NCBI GenBank assembly: GCA_965228975.1
Contig: OZ245851.1
Span: forward strand, 1,178,001-1,242,000
Direction: 5' to 3'
Source: JAJFJD01 sp965228975
Lineage (GTDB): Bacteria; Pseudomonadota; Alphaproteobacteria; UBA8366
DNA: 64,000 bases
Made by a program: the position numbers and the translations under genes. Shown in pieces: positions 26,003-35,136 of this stretch. Positions within the stretch are counted from its first letter, which is position 1. The number at the start of each line of letters is the position of its first letter. The notes beneath the pieces are model-generated. The model saw only the letters and a list, made by a program, of their open reading frames with translations. It made no database searches and had not been told where the DNA came from.

Positions 26003-27430
26003 ATGCCCGATCTCGATCTTTGTCTCAAATCCGCCACGGAGCTGCGGGGCCTGCTTGGGACGCGGGACCTGTCGTCGCGCGAACTGACCGAGGCCTGTCT
26101 CGCACAGATCGAGCGCCTGCAGCCGAAGGTCAACGCCTTCGTCACCGTGGCCGGAGAGCAGGCGCTGGCGCAAGCCGATGCGGCGGACGAACGCGCCGCC
26201 GCCGGCGGCGATCTGCCGGTGTTGCACGGGCTGCCGCTCGCCGTGAAGGACCTGATCCGCACGCGGGGGCTGCGCACCACCTTCGGGTCGCTGCTCTATG
26301 CCGACTACGTTCCCGACACGGACGATCTACTCGCCGAGCGGTATCGTGCGGCGGGCGCCGTCTTCATCGGCAAGACCAACACGCCCGAGTTCGGCTGCGG
26401 CGGCGGGCAGACGACGAACGCGGTCGTCGGGGACACGCGCAACCCCTACGACCTGGATCGCGCCTGCGGGTCTAGCAGCGGCGGCTCGGCGGTGGCGCTG
26501 GCGGCGCGCATGTCGCCGCTTGCCGACGGCAGCGATTTCGGCGGCTCGCTGCGGCATCCCGCCGGACATTGCAATGTGGTCGGGTTCCGGCCGTCGCCGG
26601 GGCGCGTGCCGTCCTATCCGGCCGAACTCGGCTGGTTCACGCTGCGCTCGGACGGGCCGATGGGCCGATCGGTTGCGGATACCGCTTTGCTGTTGTCGGT
26701 CCAGGCGGGCCCCGATCCGCGCTCGCCCATCGCCTTGGACGAGCCGGGCGCGACGTTCGCGCAACCGCTCGAGCGCGACTTCAAGGGCGCGCGCATCGCC
26801 TTCAGTCCCGACCTCGGATTCCTGCCCGTGGACAGCCGCATCACCGGCATTTTTGAGCGGCACCGCACCACCTTCGAGGGGCTCGGCATGGAGGTGGTCG
26901 ATGCGGCGCCGGACCTGCGGGAAACCCTCGATGTGTTCAAGGTGCTGCGCGCTTGGCGGTACACGCTTTCCCACGGCGACCGGGTACGCGATCCGGCGAA
27001 ACGCGAAGTGATGAAACCGGACCTGGTCTGGAACACCGAACAAGGGTTCGAGATATCGGCGGAGGAGGTGGCGCGCGCCGAAGGTAAGCGCACCGAGCTG
27101 TATCACCATATGCGCACCTTCATGGACGACTACGACTATCTTGTCATCCCCACCAATCCGACGCCGCCGCTCCCGATCGGGCAGACGTCGATCCAAGAGG
27201 TCGAAGGGAAGAAGATGCGGGATTACCTCGACGGCGGCGCGCTCAAAAGCGCCATCTCCACCGTCGGCAACCCCAGCATTTCGATGCCGGCAGGTTTCAC
27301 CGAGGAAGGTTGGCCCGTTGGTATCCAGATCGTGGGACGGCATCGCGGCGATCTGTCGGTGCTTCAAATCGCCCATGCCTTCGAGCAGGCGACCGGCTTC
27401 GCCGACCGTCTTCCGTCTCTCCTGGACTAG
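26003..27430 (+). CDS. Amidase signature family protein (first of three)
   Basis: This 475-residue amidase has the Lys-Ser-Ser catalytic triad: Lys82 in AVKDLI, cis-Ser near 158 in CGSSSGGSA, and nucleophile Ser182 in GSDFGGSLRHPA. The family hydrolyses amide bonds in small amides, carbamates or tRNA-bound Glu/Gln. ATG 26003 follows a CGGAGGAG ribosome-binding site. No gatB/gatC genes are adjacent, so it is probably a metabolic amidase rather than GatA. It lies between an alpha/beta hydrolase and a metallophosphoesterase fusion. Substrate unknown. Confidence 0.88.
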   Translation: MPDLDLCLKSATELRGLLGTRDLSSRELTEACLAQIERLQPKVNAFVTVAGEQALAQADAADERAAAGGDLPVLHGLPLAVKDLIRTRGLRTTFGSLLYADYVPDTDDLLAERYRAAGAVFIGKTNTPEFGCGGGQTTNAVVGDTRNPYDLDRACGSSSGGSAVALAARMSPLADGSDFGGSLRHPAGHCNVVGFRPSPGRVPSYPAELGWFTLRSDGPMGRSVADTALLLSVQAGPDPRSPIALDEPGATFAQPLERDFKGARIAFSPDLGFLPVDSRITGIFERHRTTFEGLGMEVVDAAPDLRETLDVFKVLRAWRYTLSHGDRVRDPAKREVMKPDLVWNTEQGFEISAEEVARAEGKRTELYHHMRTFMDDYDYLVIPTNPTPPLPIGQTSIQEVEGKKMRDYLDGGALKSAISTVGNPSISMPAGFTEEGWPVGIQIVGRHRGDLSVLQIAHAFEQATGFADRLPSLLD

Positions 27431-27555
27431 ACCCGCGCCCGGATGACTGGGGCTCCTGTTCCGCGGGTTGGTTCGCTTTGCGCAGACATCGCCCTGTAAG
27501 ATATCGCCAAGACCGAATTCGAATGAACGAATTTGCCTCTCGGGGAGGATCGCAG

Positions 27556-29583
27556 ATGTCAGCCGACTTGGGTGCACACATGTTCACCTACGCCGTGGTC
27601 ACCGATACGCATGTGAATTTCGGTGAGACGGAATGCAATTCCGAATTTGAGATCAACAAAGGCGCGAATGGACGCCTGCGGCATGTGATCCGCGATCTGA
27701 ACCGCCGCGACTTGGCGTTCGTCGTCCATCTCGGCGACATCGTGCATCCCGTGCCTGCGTTTCCGGAGCTCTATGAAATGGCGGCCGATTGCTTTCGGGA
27801 ACATGTCGCCGACCTTCGGCATCCGCTATACGTGGTGCCGGGCAACCACGATATCGGCGACAAACCCATTGCCTGGGGTCCCGCCGGTGTCGCGTGCGAT
27901 GAATATATCCGGCTTTGGACGAAGAACTTCGGGACCAACCATCAGGCTTTCGATCACGAGGGGTGCCGTTTCATTTTGGTCGATACGCAGATCGTCAATA
28001 CCGGGCTGGCCGCCGAAGCCGAACAGAAAACGTGGCTGGAATCGGAAATGGCCGCTGCCGCCGAAGAAGGCCTGCGCATCTTCATCCACACCCATTATCC
28101 GCTTTACCTGACCGCGCCGGGCGAGGACGAGCATTTCGACAACATCGCCGAACCGGGCCGCTCTTGGCTGCTGGGTTTGATGGACCGCTACGGCGCCGAG
28201 GCTCAGTTCTCGGGGCATGTGCATAACTTCTGGTATAACCGGTTCGGTGTCACCAATTGCTACGTGCTGCCGTCGACGGCCTTTGTTCGCCAGGATTATG
28301 CCGAGATGTACCGCGCCGCGCCGTTGCCCGGCACGGAAGGGGGCCGCAGCGATCTCGCCAAGCTTGGCTACTTCCTGGTCCAGCTTCATGAGCATGGCCA
28401 TTTCTGCCAGTGGGTGCGAACCTTCGGCGCCATTGCGGAGCCCGGCAGCAGGGACGCCCGGCCCGTCGATCCTGTGGCGCCCGTTCATCCGCTGCTGAAT
28501 CCCCATTCCCGGTTCGGATTCGATATGCGCCAGAATTGGCTTGAAGTTGTCGAGATTCCGCCGTCCGGATCGTTGGACGAGTTCGACCGCAAGCGGACGC
28601 GGAACGACTATGCCCTGATGGCGCTGGTCGAAACGGGGGTCCGGCGGGTGCGCATCCCGGCCAGCGATCTGCTCGATCCCGAGCATCGCGGCCGTCTGGA
28701 CGAATGCGCTTGCCTTGGTTTGCGGTTCACAGTGTTCTCGTTCGGAATTCCGAATGACCGTTTGTTGGAGGCCGTGCGCGATGCCGGGGAACTCGTCGAT
28801 ATATGGGAGATTTGCCACACGACGGAAGAATTGCCGGCGGCCGTCGACGCGGTTCGCGCGACGGCCGAAGCGGCCGGGATATCGCTCTATCTGTCCCGGA
28901 TCCGGACGAAGGAGGATCAGGAAAGCGCCGGCGACACCTATCACCATATGATCGTCCACGGTTTTATCCCGGATGATAAAGAACAGATTGCCATGGTTGC
29001 GGGGGTATCGGGCGTCGACGGGGTGGTGTTCCGCGTGGAGGGTGCGACACCGCCATGGCAGGCGGCGCGGTCCGCCGTCGCTGCGTGCCATGGGCATGGC
29101 TTGAAAGCGTCTTTGCACATCCGCATGACCAAGGGGTCGCCAGGTCTGCAACAGACGGATGATGATTGGGTCGCGACACGTCTTGCCGAGGCCGTTGCGG
29201 CGGCATGTGCGCAGGACGACGTCCATGTCTATGCCGACACGTTTGCCGATGTCGATCGCGGTTACTATCGGCGGCACGGTGTCGTTGACAGGTTTTACAA
29301 TCCGCGACCGGCATTTGACGTTGTACGGAACCTGACAGCGGTCCTGGCCCGAGATCAGGCCTACAATCTGGGCGATGACGATACGCGGGTTTCATTGGTC
29401 GGCAGCAGTGGTCGACGGGTCGACCTCATTCACGAAGCAGCACCGACCGTCGCATGCGGATCGGCTGTATCAGGCACGTTGATTAATTTGCAGTCGGGTG
29501 AATGCATACCGACTTCCACCGGATCGGACGGCAATCTGTCGCCGGCACCGGCTTCATCGCTTTCATTGTTTGTGAGTGATTGA
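27556..29583 (+). CDS. Calcineurin-type metallophosphoesterase fused to a large C-terminal domain
   Basis: Residues 10-230 of 675 form a calcineurin-like phosphoesterase with every metal motif: TDTH (D17, H19), LGD (59-61), GNHD (97-99), HTH (178-180) and SGHVH (219-223). Residues about 320-600 form a second domain of alternating helices and strands, seen in ETGVRRVRIP, YLSRIRTKED and LKASLHIRMTK, resembling a TIM-barrel enzyme. I cannot name that family. ATG 27556 follows CGGGGAGGA. The pairing suggests hydrolysis of a phosphoester coupled to work on the same molecule. No signal peptide is visible. It is 125 bases downstream of an amidase. Confidence 0.75.
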   Translation: MSADLGAHMFTYAVVTDTHVNFGETECNSEFEINKGANGRLRHVIRDLNRRDLAFVVHLGDIVHPVPAFPELYEMAADCFREHVADLRHPLYVVPGNHDIGDKPIAWGPAGVACDEYIRLWTKNFGTNHQAFDHEGCRFILVDTQIVNTGLAAEAEQKTWLESEMAAAAEEGLRIFIHTHYPLYLTAPGEDEHFDNIAEPGRSWLLGLMDRYGAEAQFSGHVHNFWYNRFGVTNCYVLPSTAFVRQDYAEMYRAAPLPGTEGGRSDLAKLGYFLVQLHEHGHFCQWVRTFGAIAEPGSRDARPVDPVAPVHPLLNPHSRFGFDMRQNWLEVVEIPPSGSLDEFDRKRTRNDYALMALVETGVRRVRIPASDLLDPEHRGRLDECACLGLRFTVFSFGIPNDRLLEAVRDAGELVDIWEICHTTEELPAAVDAVRATAEAAGISLYLSRIRTKEDQESAGDTYHHMIVHGFIPDDKEQIAMVAGVSGVDGVVFRVEGATPPWQAARSAVAACHGHGLKASLHIRMTKGSPGLQQTDDDWVATRLAEAVAAACAQDDVHVYADTFADVDRGYYRRHGVVDRFYNPRPAFDVVRNLTAVLARDQAYNLGDDDTRVSLVGSSGRRVDLIHEAAPTVACGSAVSGTLINLQSGECIPTSTGSDGNLSPAPASSLSLFVSD

Positions 29584-29600
29584 ATTTCCGAGCCGGAGGT

Positions 29601-31016
29601 TTATTCGGCTTGGACGCTGACCCCGCCCAGTTTCGGCGCAGCGTCCAGGATGTCGCTCGCGATCACGTCGCGCAGCGTTTCGAGGTCGAGATGATGCGTC
29701 TCGATGAGGTCGGCGGTATCGGCGAGGATGGCGTCGATATCCCCCATTTCCTGCAGGCGCTTGTACAGGTCGGGAATGTGGATACCCATGCTCTCGCCGA
29801 TCAGTTCCATGAAGTTCAGCGTTTCGAAGGAAACCTGCGGCTGGAACTTGATCAGTTCACGGTGACATCCATGGAAGATCGATGCGAATGTCGTGACGCC
29901 GGCATCGGCGGCGGCCTTGAATTCCATCTCACGCAGGTCGGCCTTGTATTCCGGCACGACGCCGAGATGGCTCGCCTGGGTGCTGAGGATCGGGACATCG
30001 AGCTCGACGATTTCCAGCTCGGGGATGGCGCCGAGGACACTCTTCACCGCGGCATTGATGCCAGGAAGGGCGGACCGTTCCTGGAGCGCCACGCGCTTGG
30101 GAACCGGATTGACGAACAGCGGCTCCAGTTGATCGAGGTGTTCGTCGAAGAATTCGGTGATCGGGCTCAGGTCGAACGGCATCGCGCCGTGCGATCGTTC
30201 GTAGGCCGGCAGCGCCACTTCGCCGATCTGTATCTGACAGCTCGGGCACCAGGAAATCACCCGCTCGGCGCGCGGCCGTCCCAGCCGTTCGATCGTGTTG
30301 AACCCGATGCGGCCGGCGATCTTCGCGTCGCCCTGCTTGAAGTGCTGGATGCCGCAGCACGTGGGGGCGCCGCCCATGACCTCGTAGGTCACGTCCAGCG
30401 CATCCAATACATCGAGAATCAACAAGGCAATGTGGGGCGTCTTGATTACGTTGCATCCGGCATAGAAGACGATATCCGGCGGGTCGGCCGGGTAGTCCTC
30501 CTCGCGCTGCAGGGGCGGGTTCAGCCGTGCGTGGACGTCGGGGGGAAGCAGCATCCGCGAGATCATCCGCGTCGAGCGGTTCATATTGTTGAAGAATTTT
30601 TTCGCGCCTTGGCGGACAACGTCTTCGCCGAGACGTTCCTTGGCCGCGATTCGCGCCATGTTGACCATGAAGCGGGGATTGACGCCGTAATCGCAGGCCG
30701 GGATGCACTTACCGCTGTTCGTGCAGACCTCGGCAAAGCGTTCGGCGTCGGGGGTGCCCGGGCCGCCGGAAAGCAGATTCAGCATACCACTTACGATCTC
30801 TTGGGCATTCTCGGCGTCCAACCCCGCCGGCCCGACCATGGGACAGGCCTCGACGCATTTCCCGCATTTGGTGCAGGCGTCGAGCGTGTCTTGGACGCGG
30901 CCGCCGACCGCTTCGAGGAATTTGACGCTGCCGTCTTCCGTCAAGATGGGTCTCTTTATCGACTGCTGTTTCCACCGGCACTCTAGGCGGGTTGCCGGGA
31001 GCCCGTCAAAGGGCAT
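29601..31016 (-). CDS. Heterodisulfide-reductase-like Fe-S oxidoreductase subunit
   Basis: This ~471-residue protein resembles HdrD/GlpC-type electron carriers. An N-terminal ferredoxin-like region has a complete CTKCGKC...CP motif and a second motif CTNSGKC...C, where the second Cys is Ser. Two CCG-type domains follow, the first with GCN, CCGIQ and CPSC, the second with HGCHREL. The start is uncertain: ATG 31016 is used, while TTG 30944, just before the first conserved residues and behind AAAGAGA, is a credible alternative. It is 31 bases downstream of an amidase gene. The redox partner is unknown; no flavoprotein gene is adjacent. Confidence 0.82.
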   Translation of the reverse strand: MPFDGLPATRLECRWKQQSIKRPILTEDGSVKFLEAVGGRVQDTLDACTKCGKCVEACPMVGPAGLDAENAQEIVSGMLNLLSGGPGTPDAERFAEVCTNSGKCIPACDYGVNPRFMVNMARIAAKERLGEDVVRQGAKKFFNNMNRSTRMISRMLLPPDVHARLNPPLQREEDYPADPPDIVFYAGCNVIKTPHIALLILDVLDALDVTYEVMGGAPTCCGIQHFKQGDAKIAGRIGFNTIERLGRPRAERVISWCPSCQIQIGEVALPAYERSHGAMPFDLSPITEFFDEHLDQLEPLFVNPVPKRVALQERSALPGINAAVKSVLGAIPELEIVELDVPILSTQASHLGVVPEYKADLREMEFKAAADAGVTTFASIFHGCHRELIKFQPQVSFETLNFMELIGESMGIHIPDLYKRLQEMGDIDAILADTADLIETHHLDLETLRDVIASDILDAAPKLGGVSVQAE

Positions 31017-31047
31017 CGCCGACAATTCATTGCATAGCCTAACAGCG

Positions 31048-32346
31048 CTATCCGAACACCGGCAGGTCCAATGCCCGGGCGGCCCACCGTGCCACGCCAA
31101 GAAGCGTGGCTTCGTCGCTTCGTGGCTCGACGAACTGGACGCCGAGCGGCAAGCCATTCGGCCCGTCGGAAACGGGCACCGTGAGGCACGGGACGTGCAA
31201 GGTCGTCCACGTCCGATTGAACACGGAGTCCCCGGTCGACTGCAGACCGAGCGGCGCTTCGCCCACGGCGCTCGGGGTCAGGATGACCTCGCCGGGCGCA
31301 AACAAATCCGGCAATTGTGCCCGGCATTGCTCCAGCGTTGCCATGATTTCCGTCCGTTCCGCCGCGGACACTTGGAGGCCCCGTTCGATCAGTGACCGGA
31401 AACTCTCGCTCAAGGCGTCGCGATGATGGGCCCACTCATGCTCAAAGGCCTCCGAAGCCTGATACGCCATGACGATCCGCTGGCCCGGGCTGACCCGGTC
31501 GAAGGGGGCCGGAAACGCCACATCGCGAACGACAGCGCCTGCCTTTCCGAGGCGCTCCGCCGTTTCCTCCAAAAGGGATTGCGTTTCCGGGTCGGCCGAG
31601 TCCCAGTCGGCGGAACGCACGACCGCGATTTTCGGGGTTTCAACCGCGACCGGCACCGACGGCGTCCGATCGGCAAGCACCCCGGAGACGACGGGAACGT
31701 CATCGAGGCTCCGCACCATGAAACCGATGGTGTCCAGCCCGACCGCCAGCGGTTTCACGCCGGTGGTGTCGAACAGCCCCCAGGCCGGTTTGTAGCCGAC
31801 AACACCGTTGAACGCGGACGGCCGGATCGTCGATCCGCCCGTTTGGGTGCCGAGCGCAAGCGGCAACATGCAGTCGCCGACCGCGGCGGCCGACCCGCTC
31901 GACGAGCCGCCCGGTGTCCGGCTGCCGTCGCGCGGATGCCGGGTCGGGCCGGGGAAGGTGGAGGCGAATTCGGTGGTAACGGTCTTGCCGAGAATAATTG
32001 CGCCGGCCTTCCGCAGCCGGGCGACGCAGACGGCATCCTCCGCCGGTTGGTGCCCCTTGTATATAGGTGAATTGTATTCGGTCGGCATGTCCGCGGTATC
32101 GATGATGTCCTTAATCCCCACAGGAATGCCGTAAAGCAGGCCGGACCCATGCGTTTGCGGCAGCCGTCGGGCGGCGTCGAGCGCCGCCTCGCTGTCATAA
32201 TACGCGAAGGCCTCGACCGCCGGTTCGCGCGCGGCGATCCGTTCTAGACAACTTTCCAGCAACGCTTCGGGCGTCAGGTCCCCGGCCGCCATGGCCGCGG
32301 ACGCGGCGGTGATCGATAGCTCATTCGGTGCTGCTTTCGTCGGCAT
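31048..32346 (-). CDS. Amidase signature family protein (second of three)
   Basis: This 432-residue amidase has triad residues Lys79 in GIKD, cis-Ser in PGGSSSGSAAA and Ser172 in GTQTGGSTIRPSAF. ATG 32346 is preferred because GAGGTG precedes it; an ATG at 32364 is also in frame. It is transcribed toward the Fe-S gene and away from the racemase-family gene, with a 169-base divergent gap. Members close in motif pattern include indoleacetamide and aryl-amide hydrolases. Substrate unknown. Confidence 0.87.
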   Translation of the reverse strand: MPTKAAPNELSITAASAAMAAGDLTPEALLESCLERIAAREPAVEAFAYYDSEAALDAARRLPQTHGSGLLYGIPVGIKDIIDTADMPTEYNSPIYKGHQPAEDAVCVARLRKAGAIILGKTVTTEFASTFPGPTRHPRDGSRTPGGSSSGSAAAVGDCMLPLALGTQTGGSTIRPSAFNGVVGYKPAWGLFDTTGVKPLAVGLDTIGFMVRSLDDVPVVSGVLADRTPSVPVAVETPKIAVVRSADWDSADPETQSLLEETAERLGKAGAVVRDVAFPAPFDRVSPGQRIVMAYQASEAFEHEWAHHRDALSESFRSLIERGLQVSAAERTEIMATLEQCRAQLPDLFAPGEVILTPSAVGEAPLGLQSTGDSVFNRTWTTLHVPCLTVPVSDGPNGLPLGVQFVEPRSDEATLLGVARWAARALDLPVFG

Positions 32347-32515
32347 GTGGCTCACCTCACTCATGAATTTCAGGCATTCTGTCGCATCGGCAGTTAAGTG
32401 CTACATTATTCACTAATTTATCGAAACGCGCAGACGGCGCGGTCGGAACTCCCCGTTCCGAATTGAAGATCAAATTGAGCGAACGTCGCGCCCCAGACGA
32501 CGGATGAGGTCCAGA

Positions 32516-33634
32516 ATGACGGCAACGATCAGCAAGGTTGAGGTTTTCGGTGTGGCGATGCCATTGGTGGGCACGTTCACGAGCGGCGGCGTGTCCAAGA
32601 ACGCCACGAAATGCGTGGTGGTTCGGGTGACGGACAGCGACGGCGGCTTCGGCATCAGCAGCATCGATCCTTCCAGCCGGGCCACGTCGCCCAATACCGC
32701 ACAGGAACTCACCGCTGCCGTCCGGGACCGTCTCGGTCCGGCGATGATCGGGGAGGACCCGGTGAACATCAACCGGCTGTTCGAAATCGCCGCCAAGCTG
32801 ATCCCGACGCAACCCTCGGCCGCAGCGGCCCTGGAGATGGCCTGTATCGAGCTTGTTTGCCGCAGGACGGGAATGGCGTTGCACGATTATGTCGGCGGGG
32901 CCGTTCTGGACGAGGTGCTGTTCAACGGCTGGGTCGGCGAGTTGCCGCCCGACGAAGCGGCCGCCGAGGCAAAGCAATGGCAGGACGCCGGCTTCCAATC
33001 CTTAAAGATCAAGGTCGGCAACGACGTCGCCAAGGACAGTGCCCGCGTCATGGCGGTACGAGACGCGGTCGGTTCGGATGTGAAACTGCGGATGGATGCC
33101 AACCAGCAATGCAACGTGGAGCAGGCGCTGGCGCTATGCCAGGCCGTGAAATCCTGCGACATGCAACTGTTCGAGCAGCCGGTGCCGAAAGACGACCTCG
33201 ACGGGTTGGCGCGGATCCGCCGCGAGGGCGGCATCCCGATCATGGCGGATGAGTCCATTAGCGACCATGAAAGCCTGATCCGGGTCATCAACGCGGATTG
33301 TGCCGATTTCGTGAAATTCGGCATCACCCAAGCCGGCGGCCTGCTGCCATCCTCGCGCATGATTTCCACGGCGGAGGCGGCCGGTCTACAGGTCGTCATG
33401 GGGCATGGGTTCGGGCTGGATCTGAGTACCATCGCGGAGATTATGCTCGGGGCCACGTCGCACAACATCCTGCCGGGATTGGAGTGCGTGGGCCCGCTCA
33501 AGGTGACGGACACGGTGGCCACGACCCGGCTCGACATCGGCAAAGGCCGCCTTGCATTGCCGTCCGGGCCCGGCCTCGGCATCGACCTTGATGACGCGAA
33601 GCTGGCACAATACAACCTGTCGGATCAGAGCTAG
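32516..33634 (+). CDS. Mandelate racemase/muconate-lactonizing enzyme family (enolase superfamily)
   Basis: This 372-residue enolase-superfamily enzyme abstracts the alpha-proton of a carboxylate. The capping domain is residues 1-130. The barrel carries Lys164 and Lys166 in SLKIKVG, metal ligands Asp194 (RMDANQQ), Glu220 (LFEQP) and Asp245 (ADES), and Lys267 in FVKFG as second base. This Lys/Lys arrangement marks the muconate-lactonizing subgroup, including dipeptide epimerases and N-succinylamino-acid racemases, not mandelate racemase proper. ATG 32516 is preferred over 32504 on start context. Its neighbours are two amidases, so an amino-acid-derived or amide substrate is plausible. Confidence 0.87.
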   Translation: MTATISKVEVFGVAMPLVGTFTSGGVSKNATKCVVVRVTDSDGGFGISSIDPSSRATSPNTAQELTAAVRDRLGPAMIGEDPVNINRLFEIAAKLIPTQPSAAAALEMACIELVCRRTGMALHDYVGGAVLDEVLFNGWVGELPPDEAAAEAKQWQDAGFQSLKIKVGNDVAKDSARVMAVRDAVGSDVKLRMDANQQCNVEQALALCQAVKSCDMQLFEQPVPKDDLDGLARIRREGGIPIMADESISDHESLIRVINADCADFVKFGITQAGGLLPSSRMISTAEAAGLQVVMGHGFGLDLSTIAEIMLGATSHNILPGLECVGPLKVTDTVATTRLDIGKGRLALPSGPGLGIDLDDAKLAQYNLSDQS

Positions 33635-33678
33635 TCGGCGCTCCAGCCGACCTGCGCAGCGTCGGAATAGGAGACCGC

Positions 33679-35103
33679 ATGACCGACCGTCCACTACACT
33701 ATCGGACCATCACGGAACTCGCCGCGATGTTGCGGTCGGGCGCTGTCACGCCGACCGGGCTGACCGAAGATCTGATCGGCCGCGTGGAGGCGTTGAACGG
33801 TCCCTTGAACGCCTTCAATCTCGTGACCGCGGATCGCGCAATGGCGGAGGCGAGGGCTGCGGAGAGTCTCTTAACGTCGGGCCGTGACCTCGGTCCCTTG
33901 CACGGTATCCCCTATGCGGTGAAGGATCTCTACGACGTCGTCGGCTTGCCGACCACCGCGGGATCGCGCACCGTGGACGATGCGCCGAAGACCGAGGAAA
34001 GCGAAGTGACGCGACGGCTTGCCGCGGCGGGCATGATCGTCCTCGGCAAGACGGTTACGGTGGAATTCGCCAAGGGCATCGTCGGGATCAACCATATCCA
34101 GGGCACGCCGCATAATCCGTGGTGCGAAGTGCACTGTGTGCCAGGGGGGTCCAGTGCCGGGACCGCGGTCGCCGTGGCGAGTGGTATGGCGCCGATGGGG
34201 CTCGGCACGGATACCGGCGGCTCGGTGCGGGCGCCGGCGGGCCTTTGCGGCACTGTCGGTCTCAAGACCACTGTCGGTCGGATAAGCCGATTCGGTATCT
34301 TCCCGCTCAGTTGGACCCTCGATTCCGCTGGGCCCCTGACCCGCAGTGTCGAGGACGCCGCCCTCGTTTATCAGGTGTTGCAGGGCGAGGATGCGCGGGA
34401 TGACAGCACCCTCGGCATTCGCCCGACGGACGTCCTCGGGTCGCTAAAATTGGGGGCGAAGGGATTGCGAGTCGGCATCCCGCAGGAAGTCTTCTTCGAC
34501 GACCTGGACCCGGAGGTCGAGAAGGCCGTGCGCGTGGCGGCGGAAATGTTCCGCGACCTTGGAGCGACGGTGGAGGATATTGCGTATCCCGAGGCAACGG
34601 CGGCCGCCGCCATGGGATCGGTGGTCAATGGCGCCGAGGCCGCGGTCATCCACGAGGAGCGGATTAGAACGAGCGTCGATCAAATGGACCCGGTTGTCGG
34701 TCCGCGCATGGTCGGCGACCGCGACCATCTAGCGACCGACTACATCAAGATGCTGCAAGAGTTGAGGGCGCTACAGGCGTCGCAGATGGAAACGCTCCGC
34801 GATGTCGATGTCATTCTGTCGCCGACGACGCGCATTCCGGCCGTTCCCGTGGCAACCGTCGACGAATCGCTCCACATGTATCTGGACTACGCGGGGCAAT
34901 ACATGGCGAACACCAATGTCGGCAATCGCCTCGGTCTTTGCGGCCTGTCGGTCCCCTGCGGGTTCACGTCCAAGGGGTTGCCGATCGGATTGCTGATCAA
35001 CGGCAAGCCGTTTTCGGAAGACGTGATTTTGCGCGCGGGGTATGCCTTCGAACAGGCGACGGACTGGAAGGACGCGCAACCGGATCTGAGCTGGGCGGTA
35101 TAG
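33679..35103 (+). CDS. Amidase signature family protein (third of three)
   Basis: This 474-residue amidase has Lys82 in AVKDLYD, cis-Ser in PGGSSAGTAVA and nucleophile Ser182 in GTDTGGSVRAPA. It begins 44 bases after the racemase-family gene on the same strand, suggesting a two-gene unit that racemises or lactonises a substrate and hydrolyses an amide. The sequence around residues 240-420 differs from the other two amidases, so these are not recent duplicates. No gatB/gatC neighbours argue against a tRNA amidotransferase role. Confidence 0.88.
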   Translation: MTDRPLHYRTITELAAMLRSGAVTPTGLTEDLIGRVEALNGPLNAFNLVTADRAMAEARAAESLLTSGRDLGPLHGIPYAVKDLYDVVGLPTTAGSRTVDDAPKTEESEVTRRLAAAGMIVLGKTVTVEFAKGIVGINHIQGTPHNPWCEVHCVPGGSSAGTAVAVASGMAPMGLGTDTGGSVRAPAGLCGTVGLKTTVGRISRFGIFPLSWTLDSAGPLTRSVEDAALVYQVLQGEDARDDSTLGIRPTDVLGSLKLGAKGLRVGIPQEVFFDDLDPEVEKAVRVAAEMFRDLGATVEDIAYPEATAAAAMGSVVNGAEAAVIHEERIRTSVDQMDPVVGPRMVGDRDHLATDYIKMLQELRALQASQMETLRDVDVILSPTTRIPAVPVATVDESLHMYLDYAGQYMANTNVGNRLGLCGLSVPCGFTSKGLPIGLLINGKPFSEDVILRAGYAFEQATDWKDAQPDLSWAV

Positions 35104-35136
35104 AACGCATTCACCGGAATGGCGCGAAACGCGTCG

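Noticed and set aside
24803..26227. 474-residue minus-strand open frame
   Set aside because: It crosses the decarboxylase-fold and alpha/beta hydrolase genes on the opposite strand; no family recognised.
27826..29277. 483-residue minus-strand open frame
   Set aside because: It is antisense to the metallophosphoesterase fusion, whose motifs are complete.
29580..30986. 468-residue plus-strand open frame
   Set aside because: It is antisense to the HdrD-like gene, which has clear Fe-S and CCG motifs; the antisense frame shows none.
26003..35103. GatA subunit of the tRNA amidotransferase among the three amidases
   Set aside because: No gatB or gatC gene is near any of the three, and contexts are catabolic.
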